Assembly (NCBI GenBank): GCA_944470555.2
Contig: OX104130.1
Coordinates: 78,559,160-78,623,159, forward strand
DNA from: Heterobilharzia americana
Taxonomy: Eukaryota; Platyhelminthes; Trematoda; Strigeidida; Schistosomatidae
DNA length: 64,000 bases
Direction: 5' to 3'
A model generated the notes under the pieces. It ran no database searches. It worked only from the letters and a program-made list of their open reading frames with translations, and had not been told where the DNA came from. The translations under genes were made by a program, and so were the position numbers. Each line of letters opens with the position of its first letter. Positions within the stretch are counted from its first letter, which is position 1. Of the stretch, positions 42,940-55,671 are shown piece after piece.

Positions 42940-44790
42940 AGGAGTGAATACATGGTGTAACTAATAAATAGTCGAATGATTGATTACATAGCATGAATGA
43001 GACAAGTTGATTGGGTTAAATTGAAAATATTTTGTTAAATATTTCAATTATGGGGAAGACTTTTGTGAAGTAAAACTGGAAACTAGTAAATGTAATCATA
43101 GTGATAATATAAGAATACAAAAATTAATCAAACAAAAGGAGAAATCGAAAGAAAACGAATAGTAATTAGGGCCGAGATATTGACTAAAACTGTACTATTA
43201 CTTTTATGCATAAAGGTCAGGCTTTAATTTATGGATATAGCCAAGACTTCTGTTGTTTTTCGAAATTGAAGACGAAGAAAACTTGAGACATTTGAGTCAA
43301 TTCGATAGACAACCTTAAAATTATTCATTATTTTTGGTCGGTTGAATGGTTGGCATCGATTGAATGTTCATGGATAGGACTTTTAATAGATATCCTTTCA
43401 CCCTTATAAACCTAGATTGTATTATGTTCTCATATATATGTTGACAACAATCTCTGGCTACTGCCAGAGCCAACATATCGCGCTACACAGGAGTAGGTGA
43501 ACTCGTAGAGGTACATGAATTTGTCTTGTTAAGGTATATTGTCTTTTACACACATACAGGACAATTTACGACTAGTGAGCGTTAAATTAGCTTTAACTGC
43601 ATAAAATGTCCTACTGATTGATCTCAAAAGACTATTTTACACAATGTCTGATGTTACATCACCTTGAAATTATAGATTCATGAACAAAGTCTTTTTGAAA
43701 CTGAGTTGATGAGTAGTTCCGCATATCTCTATCGCATATTCTTAACAACCGTTGTATGTCAAGGTGGAAATCCCTACTGAACTAGGTGAAACAGTCTTTA
43801 ATACTGGTTCAAGAAGTATGAATATGAATAGATCTTTCAATTGTTCTACTTTGTTTGTAATACTTTGTCATAAAATGGGATATTCCATGGAGTTGTGAAG
43901 TGTGCGTGTACATGGTAAAATTATTTTGTAAAATATGTCAAGTCAATATACTCTACTGTGAGAACCTATTCGGTAGCAAATGTTGAGTGTAGATGTGTCA
44001 TATTTTTGTCGATGGATAAAGTGTAACCTTGAAGAAAATCTTTCCTTTTTCGGTCTTTTAAATGCATGTAATTCACTGCAACAACCATTATCTAATTGTA
44101 ATCTCTTGGGTCTGTGAATGAGCATTTGTGGAAGGTCAAATTTTTATACATATACTGATTATCGTGCTGTATGTGAATTGAAATCTACTCAAAAACCTTT
44201 TATTCATCCATGATAGAGTAGGCAGTGAGCGATATTTATTGTATAAGGGTTAATTATACCACTTAGTTTGCCCAAACTTCAATCGGTAGAGGTAGGTTCG
44301 AACTTCTGACTCATCGACTGGAAATCAAGTGACTGGACCAATTAATCGTAAGCAGTGTAATGCTATGGCTTCTTGCAAACACCGATTCGTCTTAAGCGAT
44401 ACAGTATGGAGCGATTTCCATAGATCAGTCGTAACTTATCTGTAAGGCAGGAAAGTTGAACAACTGTACTTCAATACATTATTTCTCATGCTGTCAATTA
44501 TAAACTAGGATCTGTAATACCTCTTTGAAAGGGTCAACGAGCGTAAAAAACGAATTCATAGATTTCGTTAGTACGCGTCAGCTGAATCGTTTACATACTT
44601 GGTTACATATACCAGTAAACAGTGAAAAAACCTACATATAAATCGTAAACTGAAAATACGAATTTCTCTGTAACAACATGGAAATGTACATTTTTTATGT
44701 GTTAGGTTGTAACGTGAAAGGTAGGAGTGGATGTTCAAATTGAATAGGTTGAAGATACATTATGAATTCGAATTGTAGTGCAATCTGAAG
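42940..44790. other. stretch without recognisable gene
   Basis: AT-rich, with only short frames. A pol III box-B-like GGTTCGAACTTCTGAC at about 44294 could be a SINE scrap. Nothing else is seen. Confidence 0.4.
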
Positions 44791-44799
44791 AATCATGTG

Positions 44800-44935
44800 A
44801 ACTTCAGATAGTGGTTGCTGGTTCCCGTCCCGCTATGCTCCAAATTTTCAGTTCACCTTGAATCACCACCCAGTATCAATAGAGATCTGCCAGACTACGG
44901 CTACCTCAGATAGTCAAAATGATAAATACTTATAA
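44800..44935 (+). repeat. SINE remnant related to 31060-31330
   Basis: GGTTGCTGGTTCCCGTCCCG is a box-B-like head. The body AATCACCACCCAGTATCAAT and ACCTCAGATAGTCAAAATGA match the 30835-31330 unit loosely. Confidence 0.45.
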
Positions 44936-45184
44936 TGTTAACACTGGGGTGAGAAATGAATCGACTGGGGGTAGACTACGTCATTCCGAACTCAGATGAC
45001 CTCATAAAAAAGTGAGGTTTTGTATTGAGGTGAACAAAAATGGTAACAGGGATTAAGGTTATTTAAACGGAGCTACGAAATAAGTCAGAAGTATAAGGTG
45101 AGGGCAATTACAGGTAAAGAGCAAGTAGGGGAAAGTTAATATGATTAGCCGACAATGTGATTACCACTGTGGTAAGTTCAAGTT

Positions 45185-45285
45185 GGTGGGGCTGTGGCTT
45201 ATTGATTTAGGTAGTTGACTGTCGACCAGTGGGTTCGAGCACGGCTCCACCTACCGAAGTAAGAGTGGTCAGGTAGTATTTTTGT
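45185..45285 (+). repeat. tRNA-derived SINE head (second family)
   Basis: GGGGCTGTGGCTTATTGATT (box A type) and GTGGGTTCGAGCACGGCTCC (box B type) are followed by ACCTACCGAAGTAAGAGTGG, matching the start of the 25846-26035 unit. The body is lost. Confidence 0.55.
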
Positions 45286-45620
45286 CAGTGATCACTTCTG
45301 TGGATAGAGTGTGTGCAACCATATTTGTTCCAAACGCGTCGCAACATGAATCGGATACCGCGAGAAAATATCGCCTGGGCTTGACCAGGATCTTACAGGC
45401 CTTATCTTGGTCAAAAGACCCCAATCGAACAGACGCAACAGCAGGTGAACCAGAAAGGTATGATCAGTCAACCTGTTCGCTGTCCAATGTCTATAAACAA
45501 AATTAGTTTCAATATTAACGTAGTATTGGTACATACAGTATTCGTCAAGAATTTTGAATTAAATTACTCGTTGCGTACAATAGTACCACCAGCCATCACA
45601 AAATAGGTATGACCCTTTGT

Positions 45621-46360
45621 TTAGGTAACTATCATTTCCTTTTGTACTCGAAGGATTGGTGTGACAACTGGAATAAAACAGGCGTCTGTAATTGCAAAGG
45701 ACTCAGAGTTATCAGTATCATGCACGTAGTGCATTAGCTGTTTCGTTATCGAGCTTTTTGGGGCCCTTATTTCTGCTGGCTTTAGACATTTAAGTAGGTG
45801 CTCAATGATTCGGGTGGATAGACATCTCTCTCCACGATCTATGTATGTCCTTCCACAGACATTCAAAATGATAGATATATCGAGGATCGGAGCCCTATTT
45901 TTGCCTGATTGTTGGAGTATTTGTTTGGTGGCTCTGAAAAGCATGATACTGATAGCTTAAAAAGTCCTCCCGATGAACTTTTCCAGTCGCAACTGCTTCT
46001 AAAGCGTTGCCCTTAAATGGTAACGTGGTATTAACCAGCATTTTCTGTACTACTGAGAATAGTGTTTTGTTTTCTATCCATTCCACATGCTTGTTGACAA
46101 AGCTTTCTGGTTACTTGTTCATTTCTAGCATGCTTTTCAACGTAGTTGTATCTTAGTCACCTGTTCTGTCAGAACATATTTCTTTGGTTCTGCTGAACAG
46201 CACTTTGACCACAGTCATTTTGTACTGGATCGGTAGAAATCTCTTAAAATGAGGGTACTGAATCATCCATGATGGCTTTCTATGATTTGGTATTTCAACA
46301 GATTCACTGCCTCGTTTCACTAAAGAGACATATCATGCTCAGCAGTAAAATCCAGGTTCA
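45621..46360 (-). mobile_element. Penelope-like element: RT end and GIY-YIG domain
   Basis: Going down the - strand, the connector after the RT reads in broken frames at 46360-46090 (TKWLWSKCCSAEPKKYVLT-like). It is followed by MEWIENKTLFSVVQKMLVNT, and then the GIY-YIG region in 45944-45621 (CGRTYIDRGERCLSTRIIEH, LLKCLKPAEIRAPKSSITKQ). The invariant YIG reads YID, and a frameshift at about 45900-45944 splits it from the RT connector. Non-functional. Only the last third of a Penelope element is present. Confidence 0.7.
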
Positions 46361-47959
46361 GATGACATGATTTGAAGCACTTCAGTCAAGCTTTTATTTC
46401 ACCTTTGTATACAATAAAGATGACATCCGTGTGCCACTGGCACAACTCCATCCGCTTTATGAGGCATTTTAAGCTACCAGTTTCCAGACTTGGTGGAAAT
46501 AAATCCACAAAACAGGATCCAGGGGGTTCAGCATTGCAGCCCCATACGTTTGAAGAAATAACCACCCACCGAACGGAGAGTGGGCTGCCTTGGTACACTT
46601 AACTAAAAGCTTCTTCAGAGTGTCCGTTGGGAGAGGGATAATTATAGGCTTCTAGACAAATAAAGTCAATGATCTCATCAACCGTACATTTATGAACAGA
46701 AATACAGCATCAAACGTGAAGTGACTGAGCAGATAACAGTAAATACGTGAGACGATACTAACGTCGATTGAAATATTCGTGCTGGATATAAACAGCGACC
46801 ATTCTCCTTTAGACCTTACGCTTTACCTACCCGTGAATTCCAGAAGATAAAGACAAGCTTGCGACTGTAAGGAAGACAACTTTATTTGACGAAAACTCAC
46901 CAAGCCGGAATTTAGATACGCATTTTTAATGGTCAGCTGAAGGGGGAAAATTTTCTAATAAGGTCTACCCAACCGTATAGCAACAAGAAGCCAGGGTTGA
47001 AATCGAATGCTGTCACCTTGGCGGCTGGTGGCCTTAAATGCTGATTTAGACTTGGGCTGCTTCCCATCACAGCCGGACAAGGTGTTTACCGATACCGGTC
47101 CAGTTATTATGTACGCTTTCGTTGAATGTCTGTCCTCATGTCCAACTTGGTTTGCTCGATATGTCACGACTTCTCACTGAAACTCCGGGGAGTCTTATGT
47201 TGAAGCATGAAAATAATGAACGCCGGACAGCAGCTCAGTTTGTAGGGATTTATTGACTTCACTGTAGTATTCATAACGAACTGATATCGCTAGGGGAACT
47301 ATTTAAAGCGTGGGAATACCGAGCAGTCGTTTCATCACAGGATGGAATGCCTCGACAATGCCCTTCCACGGCCCCATCTGGAGTCGGGACCTTTACGCGA
47401 ACCTACTGGAGTTATTTTCTCCCCATTTGAGGTATCTTGAAATTTATTTCTAGTTGAAAAACAAATGGCGTACTTATTTTTTAAATAGGATGGTAACTTT
47501 TCGATCTCTTTGCGCTGACACTTTTTACAGCTGAGTAACATCTCAGCAGGGTTTCCGTGGGAAGTGACCCAGGCCAGATTGTAGAATGTAACCTCTGACA
47601 CAATAAAATGTTATTTAAGATGATGGGTGGCTAGAAGACACTTACATCAATGTGTAGAAATTGTCAGCCGTTGCCTTATTTCATTCATTCAAACCAAGCT
47701 CACCCGGGTTGTACTCAACTAAATCCGGCTGACAGAACTCAGTTGTCTCTGATCATATTTGTCTGACCAACTCACTCAGGTGGATTGGTATACCGTAGGT
47801 AGGATGATCATTTGCCAATTCTATGGTCCACACTGATATTTCCCGCATCCGAGTAATTTTTCAGCTCCCGAAATTTGTTGGAAATATGATATGTACTACG
47901 AAACACCACCACCATGCTTCGAATAACTCCCTTTATCCAATTTATCCCTTCTCCACTTA

Positions 47960-48514
47960 AGTGGGTTGTGTTGAATCATGTGCATTGATTGGAAATATGA
48001 CTCAGCCTGAGTGTTTAGTTCTAACGGTGGCTAAACTCGAACCTACGCAGGTGGTGCACCAATGGATAACTTTGTGTTGTTATCTACCGGTCATCGAAGA
48101 CGAGCATCTACGAGTAGATCAGAATGGTTCACAAAATCTTTGCCAGTGATGGGGATAGAAATATTGGCTAGGGGGAAAATTCAGTGAATAGGTCTACGGA
48201 AACCCAGGTTGTGATAAGCATATCGTCTCCCGATGTTGTGATTGCCTCACCGTGAGCTGCTTGAAGTTAACGAAAGGGTCATGATGACACTTTATCCGTG
48301 CTGGAAGAACGCTAACTTTTGCGCTGGTGTCGACGAGGTGGCGAATTATAGTTTCCACGTCTGTGACGTAGAGCGAATGGCTTTTCTCACCGGCTACTGT
48401 TGCCTTGAATGCGTGTCGGCGTAACAGTTTCCCGAGTTTGTGCCCTTGTTGAAACTGCGTGACTTCCGGCAATTCCTGGCTTCGTTCCCGTAGGTGTCGT
48501 GAAACCAGCATCAT
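47960..48514 (-). pseudogene. gypsy-like aspartic protease, mutated active site
   Basis: 48514-48194 reads LGKLLRRHAFKATVAGEKSH, SLYVTDVETIIRHLVDTSAK, VSVLPARIKC. The active-site DTG of a retroviral-type protease is DTS. The C-terminal half continues past stops to about 48050 (ITGKDFVNHSDLLVDARLR), matching the GADFLxxFGLLVD segment of the fold. Confidence 0.7.
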
Positions 48515-49239
48515 TTAGGGTTTTCCACCTGGTTAGGTTTAGTTTTCGGACAACCATGAGAGTTGCTGCGATGGGCTGAGACGCGTTTCTGCGGTGCGCT
48601 ACGTAACTTAGGGCTTTGGGCTCGTAGCAGCTGTCTAACAGAGTTACACAGCCTGGTCACTTCTGGATCCTGGCTCTCAGGTTTGTCGCAGAGCGGATAT
48701 ACGTTGGAGATGGGTCCGCTTGAGATCTCCAGTATTTTATCTGCTGAGACTGACAGATCATCGAATGGAGCTGACTGAAGTATCACCAATACGGTTTGCA
48801 CCGGTTGTGGTAGCTTTGAAGGAAACAGTCCTCGTAAAAGGCCGTTGTCGAATGTGCTTGGGCTGATAACCTCTGGAACGAGCGCGAGGTCATCAGTGGC
48901 TGAGTTGCCGCCCAGCTCGATGTTTCGAAGGAATTCTTCTGGGCGCTGGCGATGTATGAGACCGCTTTTCTTCAGTAGTGCGGCTTTGAGAGGTGCATAG
49001 GGATCAGGACTGAACATATGCACTGTAACGTGCCTGTTTAATTCCGCTGGTAGTGAACGTATGGCAGGAAGAAGCTGGGAATGAGGGTCTGAGACTCCTC
49101 GTTCCCGAAAATCTGACTTGACACACAGAAACTGTGTTTCCACATTGTCTGGCCAGTATGTCACAAGCTGGGTGGTGTTAGCCGTCGGCCTAATAAGGAT
49201 GAGCTTCGGAGTATGGTTGAAAATGGGAGAGAGTTCCAT
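48511..49239 (-). pseudogene. gypsy-like gag
   Basis: An uninterrupted 242-codon frame. N-terminal MELSPIFNHTPK leads into a capsid-type region (QLVTYWPDNVETQFLCVKSD, LLPAIRSLPAELNRHVTVHM, PYAPLKAALLKKSG, RQRPEEFLRNIELGG), and the C-terminus is basic (LRSAPQKRVSAHRSNSHG). The PYAPLKAAL and PEEFL spacing is that of Ty3/gypsy-type gag proteins of invertebrates. No zinc knuckle lies within this frame; it may be the degraded start of the next one. Confidence 0.65.
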
Positions 49240-49869
49240 ATCGATATGTAAAGGTCATCAAAATGAAAACGATATGCAAGTGCAAAATGGAATAGGCTCA
49301 TCAATTTAAGAATTGTCCTTGGCCGGACTCACCAGTTTCAAAATTGTCCTGGTGTGAACTCAACAGACTCAGAGGCCAATCACCAGTCGTTCGAACTTGT
49401 TATATGCCCACGAATACGAGGCCAAGAAAGAACACAATGGCGTGGCCGGATGGAATAGTATATTTGCCAGATCGGGTCAAGATAACGATGCATGCCAACA
49501 AATTGGCTAGAAGGTCGACTGCGAGCAGTGCAACGTAACATGGTAGCGTGCGAGGGAACACCAGTCGCAATTCCCTACTTCGCACGAGTGAGATAATGGT
49601 GGTAATCGTCTTTTTCTGATTGGCCAGTGCTATATAGCACTCATAAAAGAAAATGCGACGTTTCCTGATTTTGGAAATATCAGGGCTTCGTTCTTACCCT
49701 GAATAGACGCGTTTTTGTGACAGTCGGGATTTGTAAAACAACATTGAGATGTCCTTCAGATCGAACTTTGGACCAGTAAATTTGGTAGCTGAATTCGGAC
49801 GTGTGAGAAACAGAAGCTTACAAGCATGGCAAGAGTGTGAAGCGCGCACTAAACGATTTAAAAATGCAG

Positions 49870-51640
49870 GTTGTTGAATTACTGGAGTCATCGTTAAATG
49901 CCAGGGGAAACTGACAGTCTGTATAGGATTTGTGATTGCCGCCTAAATAGGGACCAGAACAATAATGTAGATCCGGCATATAAGTACCGGTATACTGTTT
50001 TTCGTTGTCATGTTGGTCGGTGGAGAAAGCCAGAAGGCAGTAAGTGCTGTGATAAAGGCATAACATATGCATTACGGATCTAAGTTCTTGGGTTGCCCAC
50101 TCACTTTTGAGCTAAGACTGAATTTCGGGTTTTGTGAAGTTGTAGAACCTGCTAACACTGTACACAACCACGACTTGTTGTCAGAGCTGCTGATGTTTAT
50201 GGAGCGATGTGTTCGAAGATTCAGTGGGGATGAGCAAATGAGGATTCTACCACTTACTGAACGTAATGCACCACCGGGTCAAATTTCTGATGTGGTTAAC
50301 GTCAGGTTCGGTAAGCTCATGACGTACGATAACCGTAGAAATTTCCGGGAAATGGTATACCCCAGTAATGTGCTATGTTTATTTTAAGTGCGTTTAGGAA
50401 TTCGTGACACAGATTCGCTGATTTCAGAAATCTGAGAGACAGGGTTGGTATAGTACCTACTGGGCAGTGATAGAAGAGTCAATATGTTTAGTTTTGCAAC
50501 TCGGGAAATGATAAAATACAAGACGTTTCCGGAAGTTGTCGGTATGGATTTTACGTACAACACCTCTAAAGAAGGGTCTTTAGCCGAGGTTAATAACTCC
50601 GTTTTTAGCCACCCGCTTTCTCAGTTGGTTATCACAGATGGCCTCTACCACAGCTTCCCTGTGATGTATGGCTCAACTCACCAAGAAAGTTTGATGGATG
50701 TACAGGATGTTTTGCGGTCTTTTAAGACCATCATGGTTGAAGCACCAAGAACCGTGACGTTTGTTACCGACAGTATTGCAGTGGAGCAGTTGGCTATTAG
50801 CAGTCAGCTCCCGTACTCTTCCATTGTCATGTGTGCCTTTCATGTTATGCGCTCGTTTAATAATAAGGTAATTTGTATACCGAGAAATGACAATCTTGCA
50901 GTTTCGTAATCGGGAATGTGGGCCGGTCGGTATACGTGGGCTTCTTGCTTCATTCGGGATATTGTTACCCTAGGTAACGATCAGACAACGGAGTTAAGTG
51001 TTGCCACATGCACAAGAAGAAACATTTACGTAAATGTCTTCCTCTGGAGTCAAGCACTCGTGAAATTTGGAAATGTTCCACGCGACTATATATCCGGGAG
51101 GCCAATGAGGGAAATCGTAGCTTGCGCTACTACATCCATTTTGATGTAAGTCCTTTATTCTTATCCCTGTAATTACAGACGGACTACATAACCTATGTCA
51201 GTGCGTTCTCTGACTAACTACGCAGTATGTTATGTGTACAAAAGTATCCTGACGCATAGAGATATGCAGGTAGTTGGATCTACAGAGGCTCACGTAGTCT
51301 TTCAAGAATGGCAGAAGTACTAAGTAGTTGACAAATATGACTTCAAATGCTTCCACTACACCACCACTGCGATGCTTATGCCTGTCGTCATCCAGCTCAT
51401 GTGTACAGATTTCTGTCTAGTGATTTCGGTAAGTCTTTTGAAGTGCTAATTAACTTCTTTGCAGATGTATTTCACCACTCTACAAGATGGTTACGAAGCC
51501 ATAATCACATGCATGTTGAACGTCACCAGGTTACTGTGGACACTGGAGAACTGCGAGTGCTCACTTCTGCAATGATCTATGAAACGCTCGTGAGGAGCGC
51601 CACCTACAGTAATTATCTTCAGTAACCTCGCAGGCTGCTG
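49870..51640 (+). mobile_element. Mutator-like (MULE) DNA transposon transposase, broken
   Basis: Frames on the + strand spell a MULE transposase in order. 49898-50083 and 50067-50387 hold a FAR1/zinc-binding-type N-terminus (YRYTVFRCHVGRWRKPEGSK; VVEPANTVHNHDLLSELLMF). 50484-50909 holds the catalytic core. 51347-51625 holds the C-terminal part (YRFLSSDFGKSFEVLINFFA). At least three frame breaks separate them. Terminal inverted repeats were not found by eye. Confidence 0.75.
50484..50909 (+). pseudogene. MULE transposase catalytic core
   Basis: A 141-codon frame with the MULE motif PEVVGMDFTYNTSKEG (first catalytic Asp), VITDGLYHSFPVMYGSTHQE, then RTVTFVTDSIAVEQLAISSQ (second Asp) and SSIVMCAFHVMRSFNNKV. 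The last is the CxFHV block that follows the second Asp in this family. A 13-residue insertion (LAEVNNSVFSHPL) interrupts the first block. The third acidic residue would be downstream, beyond the frame break. Confidence 0.8.
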
Positions 51641-51649
51641 GATGCCTAC

Positions 51650-53450
51650 CAACTACTTATGTAAATATTGTTCCACTCCTTAAATAATTTTTTACGTGTT
51701 CCCTTTTTGTTGTTTATTGAGGTGGAAAGTAGAATGGGTCAAAGTGATGGCAGTTGAAATGGGAGGATCTGGGTTACCGTATTATGACCAACGGTATGGG
51801 CATTCAACTCACAGCCAATCCGTTATACTCCCCAGTCACATCAGCGGAAGTCTGATCAGTCAAGAAGTGTAGATAACCATCACACAGAAAGTGTGGTTTC
51901 TGAACTAGGTAACTACTTCACTTCAGAGGTAGTCACCTCGTGAAAACTATCTACCATATGGAAGACCTTAGCGTTTTCCCCGCTTGTGCGGCATCCGTCC
52001 TCAGGCACCATAGTCTTATCTCTGAGCCTACCCCGTTTTCGAGTAAACATCTGTTGCATCACCTCGAAACCATCAGGATATGCAGAGGGCCGATTACTTA
52101 CCATTTGCGCTTGTCGTAATTCACCTATGCAGCCTCATAACAGTTAAAGAAGCACTAGCAAGTTATCTAGAAATTTGTCTTCATAAAAGCAGGATTCTTT
52201 ATAAATACATGCTGGAAAAAATATATGTATATATATACATGAATATACGTAGAACTAAAGTTAGGTCCAAACGTCTATTGCTATGCATATTGATCTTCGA
52301 AAACAGGCTGCATATCCTTGCGTCGTATCAAAACCCCCGACTGCCTACTCAATTATTGGTAAAAAAAGGATTTGCAAAAGCAATGGTAATTTATTTCGAA
52401 TAAGGAGTCTTACGAAAACATACCGTTTTTACTGGCAATATCTGAGTGCTACTGTTTTCAGAGACAAAATCCCAAAATAAATTGACACTATATACAGTCT
52501 CCCAGAGTAGGCTATGGGGCTTCCTCCTATGTACAAGATATTTCAAAAGAAAACACTTGAGTAGTTTGACCAGCATTAATTTTTCTTTAAGACAAACTTG
52601 TTTAATTGTTTTCTCTTTCTCGAGTGATGCTTTTACACATGCGTCAAACATGATTCATTTTTGTCAGATAGCTTCAAGACATAACAAAAGTTCAACGTCT
52701 AGCTTAAAGTGCACTATTTGTATGTGATGCGAAATCTCCTTTCTTTTGGACCAGGAATTTCCACTACCTGGAATGAAAAGGAGATGGTTAAAAACATTAC
52801 CAAAGATTTTTCGCCACTAAATGTTATGACTGTATATGTAAAAATGATATGCACCTGTAAATTTAGAAATGAGTTATCGTTATTACACTACTGGAGTAGG
52901 CAGTTGTCTGTTTACTAGTTCTCAAGTATTATTCGCAATCATTTTGTTAAGTTACATTTACAACCACTGACAGTTTTTCAAAAAAAACTATCAGCATCAT
53001 AACAGCAATTTCACTTATCAGCAAAATGTTGAGGTCAGCAAAAGGCTTCTAACACGTTAACGTATTTACCTCCAGAAGGATAACACAAAATGCGACAAAA
53101 CTAGTATTCATATCACAAAGTTAAAGTGCTTTGAAAAATAAATTTCCAGTGCTTATTAGCAATTAAATATTGGAAAGATATCGGTACCGAAACTAAATGC
53201 CTGTCTAAATAAACATACCCAACATTCCCTGCTTTAATACACAACGTTTAAGTAAGGCCGACTGTTAAGAAGAGACTCAGGAACTTGTTTTCAAACACAG
53301 TCAGTGAGGCCCCGAAGATTGTCTATTACAAAGGTACGAACGTGAAAGTATAACTGGGTCCAGAATAAGATGAGAAAGGAAGCTTGTGATTGGCTGCGAA
53401 GTCGGTCCAAAATGGTTGTCATGATACATTAGGAGTAGGGATAAATTTAG
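51650..53450. other. stretch without recognisable gene
   Basis: The - strand frame 51913-52104 (MQQMFTRKRGRLRDKTMVPE) looks protein-like but has no family I know. Frames around 52390-52730 on both strands are mutual shadows. There is a TATATATATACATGAATATA tract near 52225. Confidence 0.35.
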
Positions 53451-53979
53451 GGAGGGAGTCCCATCTCTTCTGTCAGTTGGTTTATTTTGAGTAGTTGGCT
53501 GAGTCTGCTATGTCCAGAGCTGGGTGTTTGAATACCCACCTTGGTGCATTCTTTTCTGCAGGTGGAAAAGCCGCTTATCCGGGCTGCCTTATCCGGAATG
53601 CTCCACTGGTAAACCAGTTGTTCATCACAAGGAAGGCAGTCTTGAGTTGCTGTGGAATCCCAACCCGGGGAAACCCACTGCTTCTGACAGCTTTCACCGA
53701 AGGCTGTAAGCCCTCATAACAGAGCCTGGTGTTGGGCAACTTTCTGTATTATTCAGGGTGTCTGCGGATCGGGCTCGGATTCCAAGGTGCATGAAAGCTG
53801 CTGTTATTGGTCTAATGTCCAAGGAAATTTACCACCAAGTGGTATCGATCAATGACCCCACTGGCTTAGCCATTATAGCTACCACAATACAAGAGAAAGT
53901 TATTGGGGATAGACCGCCCACTCACGTCAAGAATTCCAGCTTTCCACGTTGCCGGCCGCTGGTGCTTAACTAACACCTT

Positions 53980-54315
53980 TTTAGAGCGAAAGGGGTGGGT
54001 GGCACTACACGATAACACACTGATGGCAGACTGTGTTTGTTGGCTTCGCTAAGGCTTTTGACCGGTGGTTGTACATTGGGTCAACGCGGAAGCTCTTTAA
54101 ATTTGTGTTACACTAGGATATGGACGTGGATTAGGAACTCCTAGGCAATAGGAGGGGAGCGTTAGTGGGTAGGCCACTTTCTAAGCGACAATCCATATGG
54201 ATTTGGGTTCCTCAAGGAGTGGTTCTGGGATATCCTTTCCTCTTGCTGTATTCTAACAAACTGCTAGACAAGGTTTATTTCACAGTGTTTTTATTTGCTG
54301 ACGCTGTAAGATTTC
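53980..54315 (+). mobile_element. CR1-like RT scrap
   Basis: About 54180-54310 reads RQSIWIWVPQGVVLGYPFLL, LYSNKLLDKVYFTVFLFADA. That is the GVPQGSVLGPLLFxLYxND ... LFADD block of a CR1/Jockey RT, with the second Asp of FADD changed to Ala. The 53495-53973 frames just upstream may belong to it but are not diagnostic. Confidence 0.6.
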
Positions 54316-54719
54316 GGTAGTGAAACGAGCATGCAATACCAGGGAATTTAAGTGTATTATTTCACTAGTCCAAGCATTGGCTTTCGGATACCATTCATAA
54401 CAATTACGCATTTATGCATGGTGGTCACACCATTTTCCCTCAGTGTGTAACTGGTGAGAGTCCAGTGCTGGGTAACCCTGGGATTGATGTGTCCCAATTT
54501 GTCGTCCCTGTTATTGTTTTTCATAGCTTTTTTGTTTATACCATTACCAAAATGTTCATTGAGCTGCGGTCGGATCAGTTTGTTTCGAGCCTGTTTTCTG
54601 CCACGGAATAGTCGACGGCTACAACTCCTCAACCAGGCAAGTGATGTCAGCTTGTTTTCGTGGTCGTGGTTTTTAAGGAAAAGGGATCTTATGACAGAGA
54701 ATTACCACAAGAACTGACA

Positions 54720-55165
54720 CGGGTCACCGCGATCCCATTGCTGGTTGTGGGCTGTTCGTTGTTTCCGATTCTATCTGACATGCATGTGAGTAAACAGAAG
54801 CAAAAAAGCGAAACATGCAACCAGTGACCTAGAATTTTATTCCAGATTTGTCGATGACGGGCTTATCATTTGCAGTGGCCTTATTGACGCATTTCGTGCA
54901 CTAAATCGTCTCAACGATATTCGGCTCGTTGCAAAGTTTGCAACGAAGTGGGGGAATAACAAAAAGTTTCGCTTACTAGATCTTGGTATTCATCGTAGCA
55001 TAGGTGGAAGAAACCGAAAGTACTTATGTACGATAGGCGAGTCGGAGTGGACCTCATTTGGACTTCAGAAGTTTCTACAGTATGGTCAACTAGAATGGCA
55101 GGTTAAAACGTTAGTCAACAGCTCAAGGAACTGAACAAGAAAAACTTTGGGGGTTATTTATTGTT
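54720..55165 (+). mobile_element. Penelope-like RT palm fragment
   Basis: From about 54838 an uninterrupted stretch reads SRFVDDGLIICSGLIDAFRA, LNRLNDIRLVAKFATKW, NKKFRLLDLGIHRS. This is the catalytic VDD box and following palm of a Penelope-type RT (usually RYVDD...LNFLD...). Upstream 54750-54835 is open but poor. It breaks up after about 55020. Confidence 0.6.
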
Positions 55166-55671
55166 AACAGAGGTTTGCGTGTCAGTGGTTGTCTACAGTA
55201 CGCCCCTGACAAATGTGGAGAGGTTCATGCAAAAGCACAGTAGAGAAGTTCGTGTTTTCACAACTTGCTTTTAAGAGCTATGAACTGGCTACTAGGATCA
55301 GGCGTCAATTGAGTGTTACATTGAAGAGAAAGTATTAGGCCACCAAGCTGAGCTTTCTGTGAAGCATAAATTGTTGGGCGTGGCGACTGAAAGTGAACTA
55401 TTCCCCACCTCACTTCACTTGCAACCGCACCTGCCACTTCACATGTAGGCGCCGAAGTACTGGAAGTAGACAGGGAGAGGTTCCCGTTCTCACTTTTGAG
55501 CATATCCCCAAAGATCTAAGATGGAGAGGTACACATGCGCTACACAGCACAACATATTTTTAACTGAGTGGTACTGGATTTACTGCTGAAAGTCTCAGGC
55601 GATTTTGGAGTGATCAGTATCAAAAGATCTCTAGCCAATGCTTTAAGGCAAAGCGATAACTATCAGGAGAC

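Larger units (their letters stand above)
47335..49310 (-). mobile_element. gypsy-like LTR retrotransposon, gag-protease part
   Basis: A gag frame, a frameshifted protease, and very degraded pol scraps follow one another down the - strand. After the protease (to about 47960), an RT-like start may be readable but is too decayed to call. LTRs are not identified; if one exists at the 5' side it should lie above about 49300. Its gag resembles the Boudicca/CsRn1 style of schistosome gypsy elements, by inference from overall pattern only. Confidence 0.7.
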
